NCBI RefSeq assembly: GCF_021030645.1
Contig: NZ_JACGCJ010000010.1
Location: forward strand, 1 to 64,000
Direction of reading: 5' to 3'
Source: Agrilactobacillus fermenti
GTDB lineage: Bacteria > Bacillota > Bacilli > Lactobacillales > Lactobacillaceae
Length of the DNA stretch: 64,000 bases
Each line of letters starts with the position of its first letter. Position 1 is the first letter of the stretch. The position numbers were made by a program, and so were the translations under genes. The notes under the pieces were generated by a model, which was given only the letters and a program-made list of their open reading frames with translations, was not told the DNA's origin and did not search any database. Of this stretch, positions 44,269-53,451 are shown piece after piece.

Positions 44269-45267
44269 TCAGTAATTTATTTTTTTGACAGAGTTGCGGA
44301 TCATCAATTCCGGCGGCACTGCACAGACAATTTCGGGCAATGCCTCTTTAGACATTAATTGCGATAACCATTGAATCCCAATTTTACCCATATCTGTAAT
44401 TGGCTTTTGCACAGTCGTTAAAGCGGGTGTTAAGTACTCTGAAAAATCGGAATCATCAAAACCAACGATGGAAATATCGTCAGGAATATGGACATTTAAT
44501 TCCGCGCAAGCTTTGTAAGCGCCCATCGCCATATCGTCATTACTGGCAAAAACAAAGGTTGGTGGCTCTTGCATCAGCAAAATTTGTTTCATCGCTCGAT
44601 AACCACTTTGCATGGTGTAATCACCAGGAAAAATCAAGCTTTTTCCTAAATTGATGTCGTAACGTTTCAACGTTTCAATGTAGCCCCGTTGCCGATTGAC
44701 AGAAGAAGCAAAATTGCAAATACCTTGAATCAAGCCAAAACGTTTATGACCGAGTTTGACACCGTACTCGGCAATTTGGCGTGCCGCTAAGTATTCATCA
44801 AAATAAACATTTGGTACGTTAGTCATGGATACCCGACGATTCAGCACAACGACTGGAATTCTTTGGCTCGTGACATAATTGATAAAGGCATCATCATCGG
44901 TGGATTGACTAATAATACAGATGCCATCAAAGCGATGATTAATACTTTCAAAATTGGGTAGATCATTAATGGCATTGATAGATAAGGTATAGGAATGACT
45001 TAAGTATTTGTAAAAAGCATTAATGGCCTCAGTCAGAAAACTGCGTGAAGTACCGCTGGTAATATTTGAAAAGAATAGGCCAACGGTATAGGACTTATTT
45101 GTGACTAAACTACGAGCATTCAAATTGGGTTCATAGCCAAGTTCGTTGGCAATTTTTAGGATCTTCGTCTTTGTCTCGGGGGTAATCCGGGGACTATTGT
45201 TGAGTGCGCGTGAAACAGTTGTGTTGGAGACATTAGCGAGTTTTGCGATTGTCTTGATAGTTACCAT
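44269..45267 (-). CDS. LacI-family regulator of the galacturonate operons
   Basis: 332 residues. Helix-turn-helix MVTIKTIAKLANVSNTTVSRA, then hinge (ARSLVTNKSYTVGLFF) and a sugar-binding domain (FVFASNDDMAMGAYKA, IVGFDDSDFSEYLTPALTTV). First gene of the operon with uxaB and uxaA, whose promoter holds a perfect GTAAACGTTAAC-type operator. The same operator overlaps the divergent permease promoter, so this protein most likely represses both operons and itself. AAAGGGG lies before the ATG. The inducer is probably galacturonate or tagaturonate. Confidence 0.9.
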   Translation of the reverse strand: MVTIKTIAKLANVSNTTVSRALNNSPRITPETKTKILKIANELGYEPNLNARSLVTNKSYTVGLFFSNITSGTSRSFLTEAINAFYKYLSHSYTLSINAINDLPNFESINHRFDGICIISQSTDDDAFINYVTSQRIPVVVLNRRVSMTNVPNVYFDEYLAARQIAEYGVKLGHKRFGLIQGICNFASSVNRQRGYIETLKRYDINLGKSLIFPGDYTMQSGYRAMKQILLMQEPPTFVFASNDDMAMGAYKACAELNVHIPDDISIVGFDDSDFSEYLTPALTTVQKPITDMGKIGIQWLSQLMSKEALPEIVCAVPPELMIRNSVKKINY

Positions 45268-45283
45268 ATTTAGAGGCCCCTTT

Positions 45284-45330
45284 ATCTGTGTTAACGTTTA
45301 CATCATATTGCGGTAATTACTTATTGTCAA
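45284..45330 (-). promoter_or_regulatory. uxaO: promoter and operator of the lacI-uxaB-uxaA operon
   Basis: On the minus strand: TTGACA (45330-45325), 17-base spacer, TATGAT (45307-45302). The operator GATGTAAACGTTAACACA overlaps the -10 box. Together 24 bases (45284-45307) are the exact reverse complement of 45531-45554 on the other side of the region. Confidence 0.8.
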
Positions 45331-45507
45331 TTGTTTTATGATGATTTGTGTCCTAAATAACTAGTAAATTTAAGCATATATGGCTTTAAACCAGATATGA
45401 GAAGGGATAAATGGCTTAAATAGTTATTTACATTTCAATTTTTGCGTTATATCATAAGTAATCCTTTTTAGACGAGTATCTAAACTTGTGATTTATTGAA
45501 TTTGTTG

Positions 45508-45554
45508 TTGACAGATCATTTTCTTGGTCCTATGATGTAAACGTTAACACAGAT
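45508..45554 (+). promoter_or_regulatory. promoter and operator of the galacturonate permease-uxaC2 operon
   Basis: TTGACA (45508-45513), 17-base spacer, TATGAT (45531-45536), overlapped by the operator GATGTAAACGTTAACACA. Mirror image of the promoter on the other strand. Confidence 0.8.
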
Positions 45555-45640
45555 GATCATCGCACTTTATTTTGAAACGTTTCAATACAAAAGCTATTAT
45601 TTCGTTAAAAAAATGGTCAACATGGGAGTGAATTATAATA

Positions 45641-47101
45641 ATGAATAGTCAAACAACAGTAGTAGCACATCCCAGAGAGAAAACGTTAGCACAGAAAATT
45701 ACCGATGATAATTTAAACAAAAAAATTCCCTTATCACAGAAAATTGCTTACGGTTTTGGGGACTTTGGTAATGGCTTCATGTTTGATTTAGGGCAGGCGT
45801 ATCTCACTAAGTTCTGGATCGATGCGGCTGGCATCGGAGCTGGCGCTGTGGCGGGTATTTTTGGTTTCACTAAGATTTTTGATGCTTTTATGGATCCAGT
45901 CGCCGGTTCATTTATTGATAATCGTAAGAAAATCGGAAAACATGGTAAGTTTCGACCAGTTATGATGATATCAGCTGTGCTATTGGGCTTGATGACAGTC
46001 GTGACTTTTACCATGCCTAATCTATCACCAACTGGTAAAATCGTTTACGCTTATGTGGCTTATATGATCTGGGGTGCCATCTATTCTTTTACCAATGATC
46101 CCTATGGTTCGTTAGCCTCAGTCATGTCACGCAATGTCCAAGACCGGAGTTTCTTGGCAACATCACGCCAAGTGGGTTCAGTTGGCGCGCAATTCCTAAC
46201 GGGAATCGCCTTTATCCCTCTAATGGAAATGTTTGGTGGTCATAATGAGCGCCACGGCTTCTTGATTGCAGCTTCAATTTTTGCAATTGCGGGCGTTTTG
46301 ATGTTTCTAGTTTGTTTCTTAGGTACGCGGGAAAACGTCAAAGTACATCGGGATACGAATGCTAAAAAAGAAGGTTTCAAAGATTATTTGAAGGTCGTCT
46401 TTACCAATGGACCCTTATTTGCGGTTATCTTAATGACAATTTTTACAATTTCAGCCATGAATACCAATAACCAAATGATGGTGTTCTTTGCCCAATATAA
46501 TTTAGGTAATATTGGATTGCAGCCAATTGTAAACGGTATCATGATGGGCACATCTATCATTGGCGTATTTATGATCCCATCCTTAACTAAGCGCTTTGGT
46601 AAAAAGAAAACCGCTATGTGGAGTTTTGTGGTGGGTGCAGGCGCTAATATTCTTAATTTTATCCTGCCGACCAATGTCATTACCTTTATCATTTTGGTAA
46701 CGATCGGCTATACGGCACTTGCAATCCCCAATGGTATTACTTGGGCTTTTGTTTCAGACGTAATCGATTATGGCGAATGGCATACCGGCATGCGTAAAGA
46801 AGCCATCACTTATGCGGCCTTTAATTTTTCTAGAAAATTAGCTCAATCCTTAGCTGCACTTGTCAGTGCTGGTGTGCTGGCGTTGACTGGTTATGTGGCT
46901 AATGCCCATCAAACCAAGGGGACACTCATGGGTATCAAAGGTGCCATGACGATCTATCCTGGTATTTGTTTGTTGATTGCGGCGGTTGTGATTGGCTTAT
47001 TGTATAAGTTGACGGATGATCGTTACGAGAAGATTGCCACCGACCTTGACCAAGGCAAATGGGAAAAAGGAACGATCGGCGATAAGGATGTTAAAGATTA
47101 A
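45641..47101 (+). CDS. GPH-family galacturonate:cation symporter
   Basis: 486 residues, about 12 membrane segments, GPH family (GFGDFGNGFMFDLGQAYLTKF, loop DNRKKIGKHGKFRP, SDVIDYGEWHTGMRKEA). It is first in an operon with uxaC copy 2, and is repressed from the same region as uxaB-uxaA, so galacturonate is the most likely cargo. It is only distantly like the permeases at 13052 and 34960. GGGAGTG stands 13 bases before the ATG. Spacing to uxaC2 is 32 bases. Intact. Confidence 0.87.
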   Translation: MNSQTTVVAHPREKTLAQKITDDNLNKKIPLSQKIAYGFGDFGNGFMFDLGQAYLTKFWIDAAGIGAGAVAGIFGFTKIFDAFMDPVAGSFIDNRKKIGKHGKFRPVMMISAVLLGLMTVVTFTMPNLSPTGKIVYAYVAYMIWGAIYSFTNDPYGSLASVMSRNVQDRSFLATSRQVGSVGAQFLTGIAFIPLMEMFGGHNERHGFLIAASIFAIAGVLMFLVCFLGTRENVKVHRDTNAKKEGFKDYLKVVFTNGPLFAVILMTIFTISAMNTNNQMMVFFAQYNLGNIGLQPIVNGIMMGTSIIGVFMIPSLTKRFGKKKTAMWSFVVGAGANILNFILPTNVITFIILVTIGYTALAIPNGITWAFVSDVIDYGEWHTGMRKEAITYAAFNFSRKLAQSLAALVSAGVLALTGYVANAHQTKGTLMGIKGAMTIYPGICLLIAAVVIGLLYKLTDDRYEKIATDLDQGKWEKGTIGDKDVKD

Positions 47102-47133
47102 TTAAAAAAATTTGAAAAAGGAAGTAATTTACA

Positions 47134-48603
47134 ATGGCATTATTGGATGAGGATTTTTTATTAGAAAATGATATGGCAAAGAAATTATTCAACGATTACG
47201 CAAAGGATATGCCGATCATTGATTTTCATTGTCATTTGAATCCACAAGAAATCTATGAGAACAAAAATTATCCCAATATTACCCGGGTCTGGATCAATGA
47301 AGCGCATTATGGCGATCATTACAAATGGCGTTTGGAGCGGGCCAATGGTGTCCCAGAGGATTTGATCACCGGCGATGGTGATGAATACGAGAAATTCATG
47401 GCTTGGGCGAAGACGATTGAAAACGCAGCTGGCAATCCATTGTATGAGTGGACGCACTTAGAATTACGCCGTTTCTTTGGCATCGAGGGTGTCTTTAATG
47501 AAGCCAGTGCGCCTCGTATCTGGAAGAAAGCGAATCAATTGTTACAAACAGATGCTTTCAAACCCCGGAATCTGATTCGCAATTCTAATGTGCAGGCGGT
47601 TTGTACCACGGATGATCCAGCTTCAGATCTGAAGTATCATCAATTGCTGAAACAAGAAGAACGTGAGAATGGTTTCAGGACGTTACCTGCGATGCGGCCA
47701 GATAAATTGATCCAGATCGATCGCGATGGTTTTGGCGATTACTTACAAAAACTTGGGCAAGTTTCTGGCACTAATATCCATGATTTCGAGAGTTTGGTGG
47801 CTGCGTTACATCAACGCTTTGAATTCTTCAATGAAATGGGCGGCAGGCTGTCAGATCATTCCTTATTGACTTATCATTTTGTTGAACTTTCTAAAGCGCA
47901 GATCAATACGATCTTACAAAAAGGTATCAATAATGAACCGCTTAGTGACCATGAAATCGACGGTTATTTAACAGCTCTATTAGAAGCATTGATGCACTTG
48001 AACACGGAATTTGATTGGACGATGCAGTTCCATATTAATTCTGTGCGTGATATTAATCGACCAATGTTTCAACAATTAGGCCCAGATACGGGTTATGATG
48101 CGATCGGTACTCAGCCAGATATTGTGGCTCATATTCAAAAATTGTACACTAAAATGCAAGACAGTCAGGATATTCCTAAATCAATTTTCTATTCTTTGAA
48201 TCCCAATGACTGGATGGAGTTAGCTACCATGATGGGGTGTTTCCAAGGTGGCGGCAAGCAACGTCTGCAATTAGGTGCTGGCTGGTGGTTCAACGATACC
48301 GCTGAAGGGATGAATGAGCAGCTAAGAATTTTTGCCCAACAAAGCCTTTTACCAAACTTTGTCGGGATGCTGACGGATTCCCGCAGTTTCTTATCTTATC
48401 CGCGTCATGAATATTTCCGACGGGTACTCTGTAATTTCTATGGTCAATTAGCTGAAAAAGGCCGGGTTCCAGATGATGAAGCTTATCTAGGCGAAATTGT
48501 ACAGCGAATCGCTTATCAGAATGCGTATGATTTCTTTGGTTTCTTCCCAGACAAGACGCCAGCAGAACTATTTGCGAAACATGAAACTGCTTTTCAACTG
48601 TAA
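47134..48603 (+). CDS. uxaC: uronate isomerase, copy 2 (galacturonate branch)
   Basis: 489 residues, about 17 longer than copy 1 because of a C-terminal tail (DKTPAELFAKHETAFQ). Metal motif DFHCHLNPQEIYENKN near residue 30; [19 protein letters not shown] near the end. It converts galacturonate to tagaturonate for UxaB. Placed behind the galacturonate permease under the LacI operator. AAAAGGAAG before the ATG. The two copies are clearly paralogous but have diverged throughout, so the duplication is not recent. Confidence 0.95.
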   Translation: MALLDEDFLLENDMAKKLFNDYAKDMPIIDFHCHLNPQEIYENKNYPNITRVWINEAHYGDHYKWRLERANGVPEDLITGDGDEYEKFMAWAKTIENAAGNPLYEWTHLELRRFFGIEGVFNEASAPRIWKKANQLLQTDAFKPRNLIRNSNVQAVCTTDDPASDLKYHQLLKQEERENGFRTLPAMRPDKLIQIDRDGFGDYLQKLGQVSGTNIHDFESLVAALHQRFEFFNEMGGRLSDHSLLTYHFVELSKAQINTILQKGINNEPLSDHEIDGYLTALLEALMHLNTEFDWTMQFHINSVRDINRPMFQQLGPDTGYDAIGTQPDIVAHIQKLYTKMQDSQDIPKSIFYSLNPNDWMELATMMGCFQGGGKQRLQLGAGWWFNDTAEGMNEQLRIFAQQSLLPNFVGMLTDSRSFLSYPRHEYFRRVLCNFYGQLAEKGRVPDDEAYLGEIVQRIAYQNAYDFFGFFPDKTPAELFAKHETAFQL

Positions 48604-48626
48604 TGGCTTAAGATAACTGATAAATC

Positions 48627-48674
48627 AAAAATAGAACTCAAGACAGTTGCGCTACTGTTTTGAGTTCTATTTGT
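48627..48674. terminator. bidirectional terminator between uxaC2 and oligo-1,6-glucosidase 1
   Basis: AAATAGAACTCAAGACAGT pairs with ACTGTTTTGAGTTCTATTT, loop TGCGCT; both strands end in T-rich sequence. Confidence 0.88.
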
Positions 48675-50357
48675 TTAATATTGATAAACTTTCACTTCGT
48701 AAGGTCTAAGTGTATCTGCCAAGTCGTCAGGATAATTTTGGACCAAGCGCGTTTTACTTTCGGGAAACGCATAGTGTCGTTGGACGGTTTCCTGTGTGAA
48801 ATTGGCAATAACCATTAAATGGTCTGTTTCGTATTGACGCGTATAAGCGAAAACAGCGTCGTCATTTTCGTTACCGGGAACTAAGCAATAGTCACCTAGC
48901 GTAATGATCGGTAGTTTATGGCGTAAGGCAATCAAGCGGCGATAAAAGTGGAAAATACCGTTTGGATCATTGACCTCATTTTCAGCATTGATCTCAGGAT
49001 AATTTTCATTGACAGCTAGCCAAGGCTGGTGGTCACTGAACCCAGCGTTGGGTGCATCGCGCCACTGCATGGGCGTCCGAGCATTATCACGAGAATGGCG
49101 ATTGAGGTATCGTAACATGGTGGGTCCATCAAGCAAGTTATTTTTGTCAACGAGTTCATGGTAAGCGTTGATCGATTCTAGGTCTCGAAAATCAGCCGAT
49201 GATCGGAATGTCGCATTAGTCATGCCCAGTTCTTCCCCTTGGTAGATGTAAGGTGTTCCCTGCATGAAATGGAGTAGAGCTGCTAACATCTTGGCAGCAT
49301 AAACACGATATTCTGGGGCATCATTACCAAAGCGTGAGACAACGCGGGGCTGATCATGGTTATTCCAATACAAACTGTTCCAAGCCTGCCCATGAAGCTG
49401 TTGCTGCCAGTCAGTCAATACCGATCGCAGCGTTTTTAAGGGCACCGGTTGATCGCACCACTTACCAAGAGCGGGATTGACATTGCGGTCTAACCCCATA
49501 TGTTTGAAATGAAAAACCATATTCAGTTCAGAACCATCTAAATTGGCATACTTTTTAGCTTCATCAATGGTAACACCAGAAGTTTCACCCACCGTCATCC
49601 AATTGTGGTGGCTTAAAACTTTTTGATTCATTTCTCGCAGATAGTCATGAACGTGGGGACCGTTCGCCACGACAGAGCCAGCTTTACCATAGAGCTCATT
49701 GGCGGCCTTAGGGGCATCTGGCAGGTTTTTTGGTTTAGAGATCAAGGAAATGACGTCCATTCGAAAACCATCGATTCCCTTAGTTGCCCACCAATTCATC
49801 ATATCAAAGACCGCGTTTCTAACATTGGTATTATCCCAATTTAAGTCAGGTTGTTCTTTCGCAAAAATATGTAGATAGTATTGTTGCGTAACGGGATCAT
49901 ATTGCCAGGCTGGCCCGGAGAAGGCGGAGCCCCAATTGTTAGGTTCGTGATCATCAACTGGATCACGCCAAATATAGTAATCACGATAAACGTTATTTTC
50001 CTTTTGAGCACGGCTTTTTTGGAACCATTCGTGGTAATCCGAAGTGTGATTGACCACCAGATCCATTATGATTTTGAGACCACGCTGATGTGCTTGTTGG
50101 ATCAATAGATCAAAATCTGCCATTGTGCCAAAATCAGGGTTGATGGCTTGATAATCAGAAATATCATAACCACCGTCGATATCGCGCGTCTTGTAAATCG
50201 GGTTTAACCAAAGCACGTCGACACCGAGTAATTTAAGGTAATCTAAATGCTCAATAATACCCTTTAAATCACCGATACCGTCATGATTGCTGTCTTGAAA
50301 ACTTTTGGGATAAATTTGGTAAACAACGGCCTTTTGCCACCATTTAATGTCGGTCAT
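48675..50357 (-). CDS. malL: oligo-1,6-glucosidase (GH13), copy 1
   Basis: 560 residues, normal for the family. Catalytic residues in the barrel: nucleophile Asp in GFRMDVISL (201), acid/base Glu in VGETSG (258) and Asp in NNHDQPR (335). The Val after the nucleophile is the residue linked to alpha-1,6 over alpha-1,4 preference in this family, so isomaltose, panose or isomalto-oligosaccharides are likely substrates. Cytoplasmic. GAGGGTGACACATG carries the ribosome binding site. Separated from the LacI gene upstream by a terminator, so it has its own promoter. Close paralogue of the enzyme at 53452. Confidence 0.93.
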   Translation of the reverse strand: MTDIKWWQKAVVYQIYPKSFQDSNHDGIGDLKGIIEHLDYLKLLGVDVLWLNPIYKTRDIDGGYDISDYQAINPDFGTMADFDLLIQQAHQRGLKIIMDLVVNHTSDYHEWFQKSRAQKENNVYRDYYIWRDPVDDHEPNNWGSAFSGPAWQYDPVTQQYYLHIFAKEQPDLNWDNTNVRNAVFDMMNWWATKGIDGFRMDVISLISKPKNLPDAPKAANELYGKAGSVVANGPHVHDYLREMNQKVLSHHNWMTVGETSGVTIDEAKKYANLDGSELNMVFHFKHMGLDRNVNPALGKWCDQPVPLKTLRSVLTDWQQQLHGQAWNSLYWNNHDQPRVVSRFGNDAPEYRVYAAKMLAALLHFMQGTPYIYQGEELGMTNATFRSSADFRDLESINAYHELVDKNNLLDGPTMLRYLNRHSRDNARTPMQWRDAPNAGFSDHQPWLAVNENYPEINAENEVNDPNGIFHFYRRLIALRHKLPIITLGDYCLVPGNENDDAVFAYTRQYETDHLMVIANFTQETVQRHYAFPESKTRLVQNYPDDLADTLRPYEVKVYQY

Positions 50358-50485
50358 GTGTCACCCTCCAGTAACTTGAAATGTAAAACGGATTGTTTAT
50401 AAATCGGGTTGTCCCAATAAGGTATCTAAATCATACTGTATTATCTGGATTATGCAAACATTAGATTTAGATTTTAAAGAGATAG

Positions 50486-50533
50486 AAATGCAGCCGACAC
50501 ACAATAACCTTTTGTTGTCGGCTGCATTTTTAT
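50486..50533 (-). terminator. terminator of the permease-lacI operon
   Basis: AAATGCAGCCGACA pairs with TGTCGGCTGCATTT, T-run on the plus-strand side and TTTC on the other. Placed 24 bases after the LacI stop. Confidence 0.85.
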
Positions 50534-50556
50534 AAATTTATGATATTGTCTACTAC

Positions 50557-51543
50557 TTACCTTGTTGTTAAACCGGCGCTAAAACTAATCGGCACGATCG
50601 TCGGCTGATATTTACGTCGCGATTCACCATTTTTAGGCAAACGTTGGGTTAAATACTGCACAGCTAGTTTGGCCATCTGTGTAATGGGCTGCCGAATCGA
50701 AGCTAATGCGATTGGTTGGCGCGGATAGACTTGGGCGGCATCGAACCCGATAATTTGGACATCTTGGGGGATACGAATACCCTGTTGCAGCAGTAAATGC
50801 CACATATCTCCAGCAAATTCATCAGCATCCGCAAAAATACCATCAAATTCAAATTGATCTGCATGTAAATGCTGCTGAATAAACGCCTTAAATTCAGCTA
50901 GAATCGTTTGTTCATTGTGTGCCAAGCAGCGGGTATATGACATTTGATGTGTGATGCAATAATCAATGAAGCCTTGCTGGCGTTGCGCAGAAACGTTGAC
51001 CACTGGTGCCAATGATGCAAAGAGTAAATTTTTCGCGCCAGAATCAATCAATTGTTTGGCCGCAAGTTGGCCGCCAGCATAGTTATCAGCCACAATTAGC
51101 GGAAAATGGTCTGATACTTTTTTCTCAATCGCAACTAGGGGAATATCCGCTGGAATCAAGTCGCTGATCTCTGAATAAGACATCGTGATAATACCCGCTA
51201 CTTTCTGGGCTTTCGCCATTTCGATATATTCTAATTCTTCTTTAGGTTCGCTGTTTGAATTACATAGAATCATCTTATAGCCCACTTGATTGAGGGCCAT
51301 CTGAATTGCATAGCTTAAATTGGCGAAAAATGGGGTATTGACTTGGGGGATAATTAAGACCACATACTCAGAACGATTTGTCTTTAAAGCCTTGGCAGAT
51401 GCATTAGGGACGTAGTGAAGTTGCTTGATGGCGGTTTCAATTTTTGCAGCACTAGCAGTACGCACGTTTTGACCATTGATGTAATTTGAAACCGTCCCTC
51501 GAGAAACACCGGCCAAGCGAGCAACATCGTTCATGTTTGCCAT
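50557..51543 (-). CDS. LacI-family regulator of alpha-glucoside use
   Basis: 328 residues: helix-turn-helix MANMNDVARLAGVSRGTVSN, hinge with LHYVPNASAKALKTNRS, sugar-binding domain ending IIGFDAAQVYPRQPIALASIRQPI. Last gene of an operon with the GPH permease and small protein. It probably controls the two oligo-1,6-glucosidases and the permease. The candidate operator TGGAACGTTCCA occurs twice before the second glucosidase gene. Inducer likely an isomaltose-type sugar. It is closer to the repressor than to the activator type, but CcpA-like positive action cannot be excluded. Confidence 0.88.
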   Translation of the reverse strand: MANMNDVARLAGVSRGTVSNYINGQNVRTASAAKIETAIKQLHYVPNASAKALKTNRSEYVVLIIPQVNTPFFANLSYAIQMALNQVGYKMILCNSNSEPKEELEYIEMAKAQKVAGIITMSYSEISDLIPADIPLVAIEKKVSDHFPLIVADNYAGGQLAAKQLIDSGAKNLLFASLAPVVNVSAQRQQGFIDYCITHQMSYTRCLAHNEQTILAEFKAFIQQHLHADQFEFDGIFADADEFAGDMWHLLLQQGIRIPQDVQIIGFDAAQVYPRQPIALASIRQPITQMAKLAVQYLTQRLPKNGESRRKYQPTIVPISFSAGLTTR

Positions 51544-51572
51544 AATATCGTTCTTCCTTTATTTAATAATTA

Positions 51573-51833
51573 TTACGGATCGAATCTCCTAGATAACATC
51601 TTATCAAATAAATCAGATATTTGCTGTTGCTTCATATTTTGAAATTGAGAAGTCTCTAATTGGTCAAAATCTTGAATGAGATAAAAGGCTTCTAAATAAA
51701 GTGTGAGTTGGTCTTTGACAAAACGTTGATTGGTTTGCCCAGGCTGTTTTTGATTATTGCGAATGATGTTCATCGCGAATTCATTGGGATCAATATTTAA
51801 TTGGTTGGACTGGATATCTTTTTCGACAGACAT
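51573..51833 (-). CDS. small conserved protein of unknown function (86 aa), paralogue of 315-545
   Basis: 86 residues, soluble, unknown. It shares the IDPxxFAxxI and YLxAxYLxxxFxxLExxQF blocks with the protein at 315-545. It is translated 15 bases after the GPH permease and 29 bases before the LacI gene, in one operon, which suggests a helper or regulatory role linked to sugar uptake. No known motif. Ribosome binding site is weak (GGCGTTAAATT). Coding supported by the paralogue and operon position. Confidence 0.7.
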   Translation of the reverse strand: MSVEKDIQSNQLNIDPNEFAMNIIRNNQKQPGQTNQRFVKDQLTLYLEAFYLIQDFDQLETSQFQNMKQQQISDLFDKMLSRRFDP

Positions 51834-51848
51834 AATTTAACGCCTCAA

Positions 51849-53273
51849 TTATTTTGTAGTAACTTGCTCTTGCTGATGTTTCTTTGTTAGATAACGGGTC
51901 ATTTCTTTTTCTTTCTTAGGTGTCAATTGATAAAACAAGACTAAAATAAGTGAGATAGCAAAGGCGATCATTGGCACCCAAACGTAATCGGATTCGATGG
52001 CAAATAGGGCGGAAGCCGGTTGGGTTTTGTTTGGTACATAATGGCCTAAGGATAAGAAGAAGCCACTGATGGCGCCGCCGATACCCATACCAAACTTAGC
52101 TGTGAAACTAGAGGCAGAAGTGACAATACCCTCTGCACGCACACCATTGCGCCACTCACCATAATCTACAGAATCGGCTAATAGCACGGCAATCAAAGCT
52201 GAGATGAACCCATTCCCAAAGTTGCTGATGATCGTGCCAAAAATGATAATGGCAATATTTAACATGTGCGCACCGATGCCTAAGAAGAGTTGACCAGCAA
52301 TAGCAATCGCTAGTCCCCCGAGCATGGTTTTCTTCTTGCCGATTTTCAGCACAACCTGCGGGGTCATAAAGACAGAAATCAAACTGACGGCATTGAATAA
52401 TAGCGCGAATGAAACCAAATCGGCACGACCCAGGTTATATTTGAAGAAATAAATCGTTACTTGATTTTTGGCTTGCATCCCCAGCCAATAGACGAAATTC
52501 AAAACGATCACGATCACCCACGGCCAATTTCTTTTTAAGGCTTTTAGAGAAGTTTTAATGGGTAAAGGTTTTTCGGAACCCTCTGAATGAACACGTTCGC
52601 GTAGATTTTTAAAAACAACTAAATAAATCACGAAGAAAACGATGCCAGCCAGCAAAGCTAATGAGAAAAAGCCTTTCTTGTCGTTACCTTGGCCAAAGAA
52701 GCCAACTAAAGGCAAAGCAATCACGGAGATCAGTGTCCCACCGAAATTAGAGAAAAGCGACCGGATGGTTGACAGCGTGACCCGTTCATGGGAATTTTCG
52801 GTTAGGCTTGGCAAAATTGAGGTGAGGGGAATATTGACAGCGGAATAGAGGACATCCACACCAATATAGGTGACATAAGCCCAGATGATTTTACCAGTCA
52901 TCGACAAATTAGGTGCGGCAAAACATAATACCGTGAAAATAGAAAATGGGGCACAGAACCATAACAGATAAGGGCGGCTTTTACCCCATTTGGTATGTGT
53001 GTGGTCGATCATGATGCCCCAAAACGGACCATCAAAGGCATCTACGATTCGGGCAACCAACATTAAAGTGCCAACGGCAGCGGCCTGAATGCCAAAAACA
53101 TCGGTGTAAAAATACATCAAATAAGTACCAACTAAACTAAACGTGAAGCTACAAGCAAAGTCACTGATGCCATAACTTAAACGTTCATGCCAAGGTAAAA
53201 TACCTTGGGCTAATTTCTGTGCGGTTGTTAAATGGGTAACATGATGTGGCCCAACTGGATCAGACTTGATCAT
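51849..53273 (-). CDS. GPH-family alpha-glucoside:cation symporter
   Basis: About 474 residues and 12 membrane segments. GPH features: ERLSYGISDFACSFTFSLVGTYLMYFYTDVFG, loop DHTHTKWGKSRPY, ADSVDYGEWRNGVRAEG. Flanked by two oligo-1,6-glucosidase genes, so isomaltose-like sugars are likely cargo. ATG 53273 has AGGAGG ten bases ahead; the reading to 53309 runs through that site. Permeases for such sugars in lactobacilli are often ABC or PTS type, so a GPH carrier here is less common. Operon with the small protein and LacI. Confidence 0.87.
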   Translation of the reverse strand: MIKSDPVGPHHVTHLTTAQKLAQGILPWHERLSYGISDFACSFTFSLVGTYLMYFYTDVFGIQAAAVGTLMLVARIVDAFDGPFWGIMIDHTHTKWGKSRPYLLWFCAPFSIFTVLCFAAPNLSMTGKIIWAYVTYIGVDVLYSAVNIPLTSILPSLTENSHERVTLSTIRSLFSNFGGTLISVIALPLVGFFGQGNDKKGFFSLALLAGIVFFVIYLVVFKNLRERVHSEGSEKPLPIKTSLKALKRNWPWVIVIVLNFVYWLGMQAKNQVTIYFFKYNLGRADLVSFALLFNAVSLISVFMTPQVVLKIGKKKTMLGGLAIAIAGQLFLGIGAHMLNIAIIIFGTIISNFGNGFISALIAVLLADSVDYGEWRNGVRAEGIVTSASSFTAKFGMGIGGAISGFFLSLGHYVPNKTQPASALFAIESDYVWVPMIAFAISLILVLFYQLTPKKEKEMTRYLTKKHQQEQVTTK

Positions 53274-53331
53274 ATGCCATACGCCTCCTAATGACGTCTC
53301 GTTGAACATTATAATTTTTGTCTACTGTTTC

Positions 53332-53451
53332 TTAAACGTGTGCCAAAAGGCAACGATCTCACCTAACGGCAAATCACTCAAATGGCAACCCCATCCATTT
53401 ATCGTGATTTTTGTTAGTGCTCGATCGCTGACCGCCTTTTGTTACACGCTG
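53332..53451 (-). repeat. intergenic hairpin repeat, copy 4
   Basis: Minus-strand copy starting directly at the stop of the second oligo-1,6-glucosidase gene: GTAACAAAAGGCGGTCAGCG, GAGCACTAACAAAAATCACGA, AAATGG, CCATTTGAGTGATTTGCC, GTTAGGTGAG, TTGCCTTTTGGCACACG. The paired segments AAATCAC and GTGATTT differ together from the GAATCAC/GTGATTC type implied by other copies. No terminator hairpin follows. Confidence 0.82.

Larger units (their letters stand above)
45268..45640. other. divergent galacturonate control region
   Basis: 373 bases without a gene. Apart from the two mirror-image promoter-operator units (45284-45330 and 45508-45554) it is AT-rich; GAAACGTTTC at 45575-45584 is a further CG-centred palindrome close to the transporter ribosome binding site. 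The spacing of the twin operators (247 bases) would allow looping. Confidence 0.7.
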
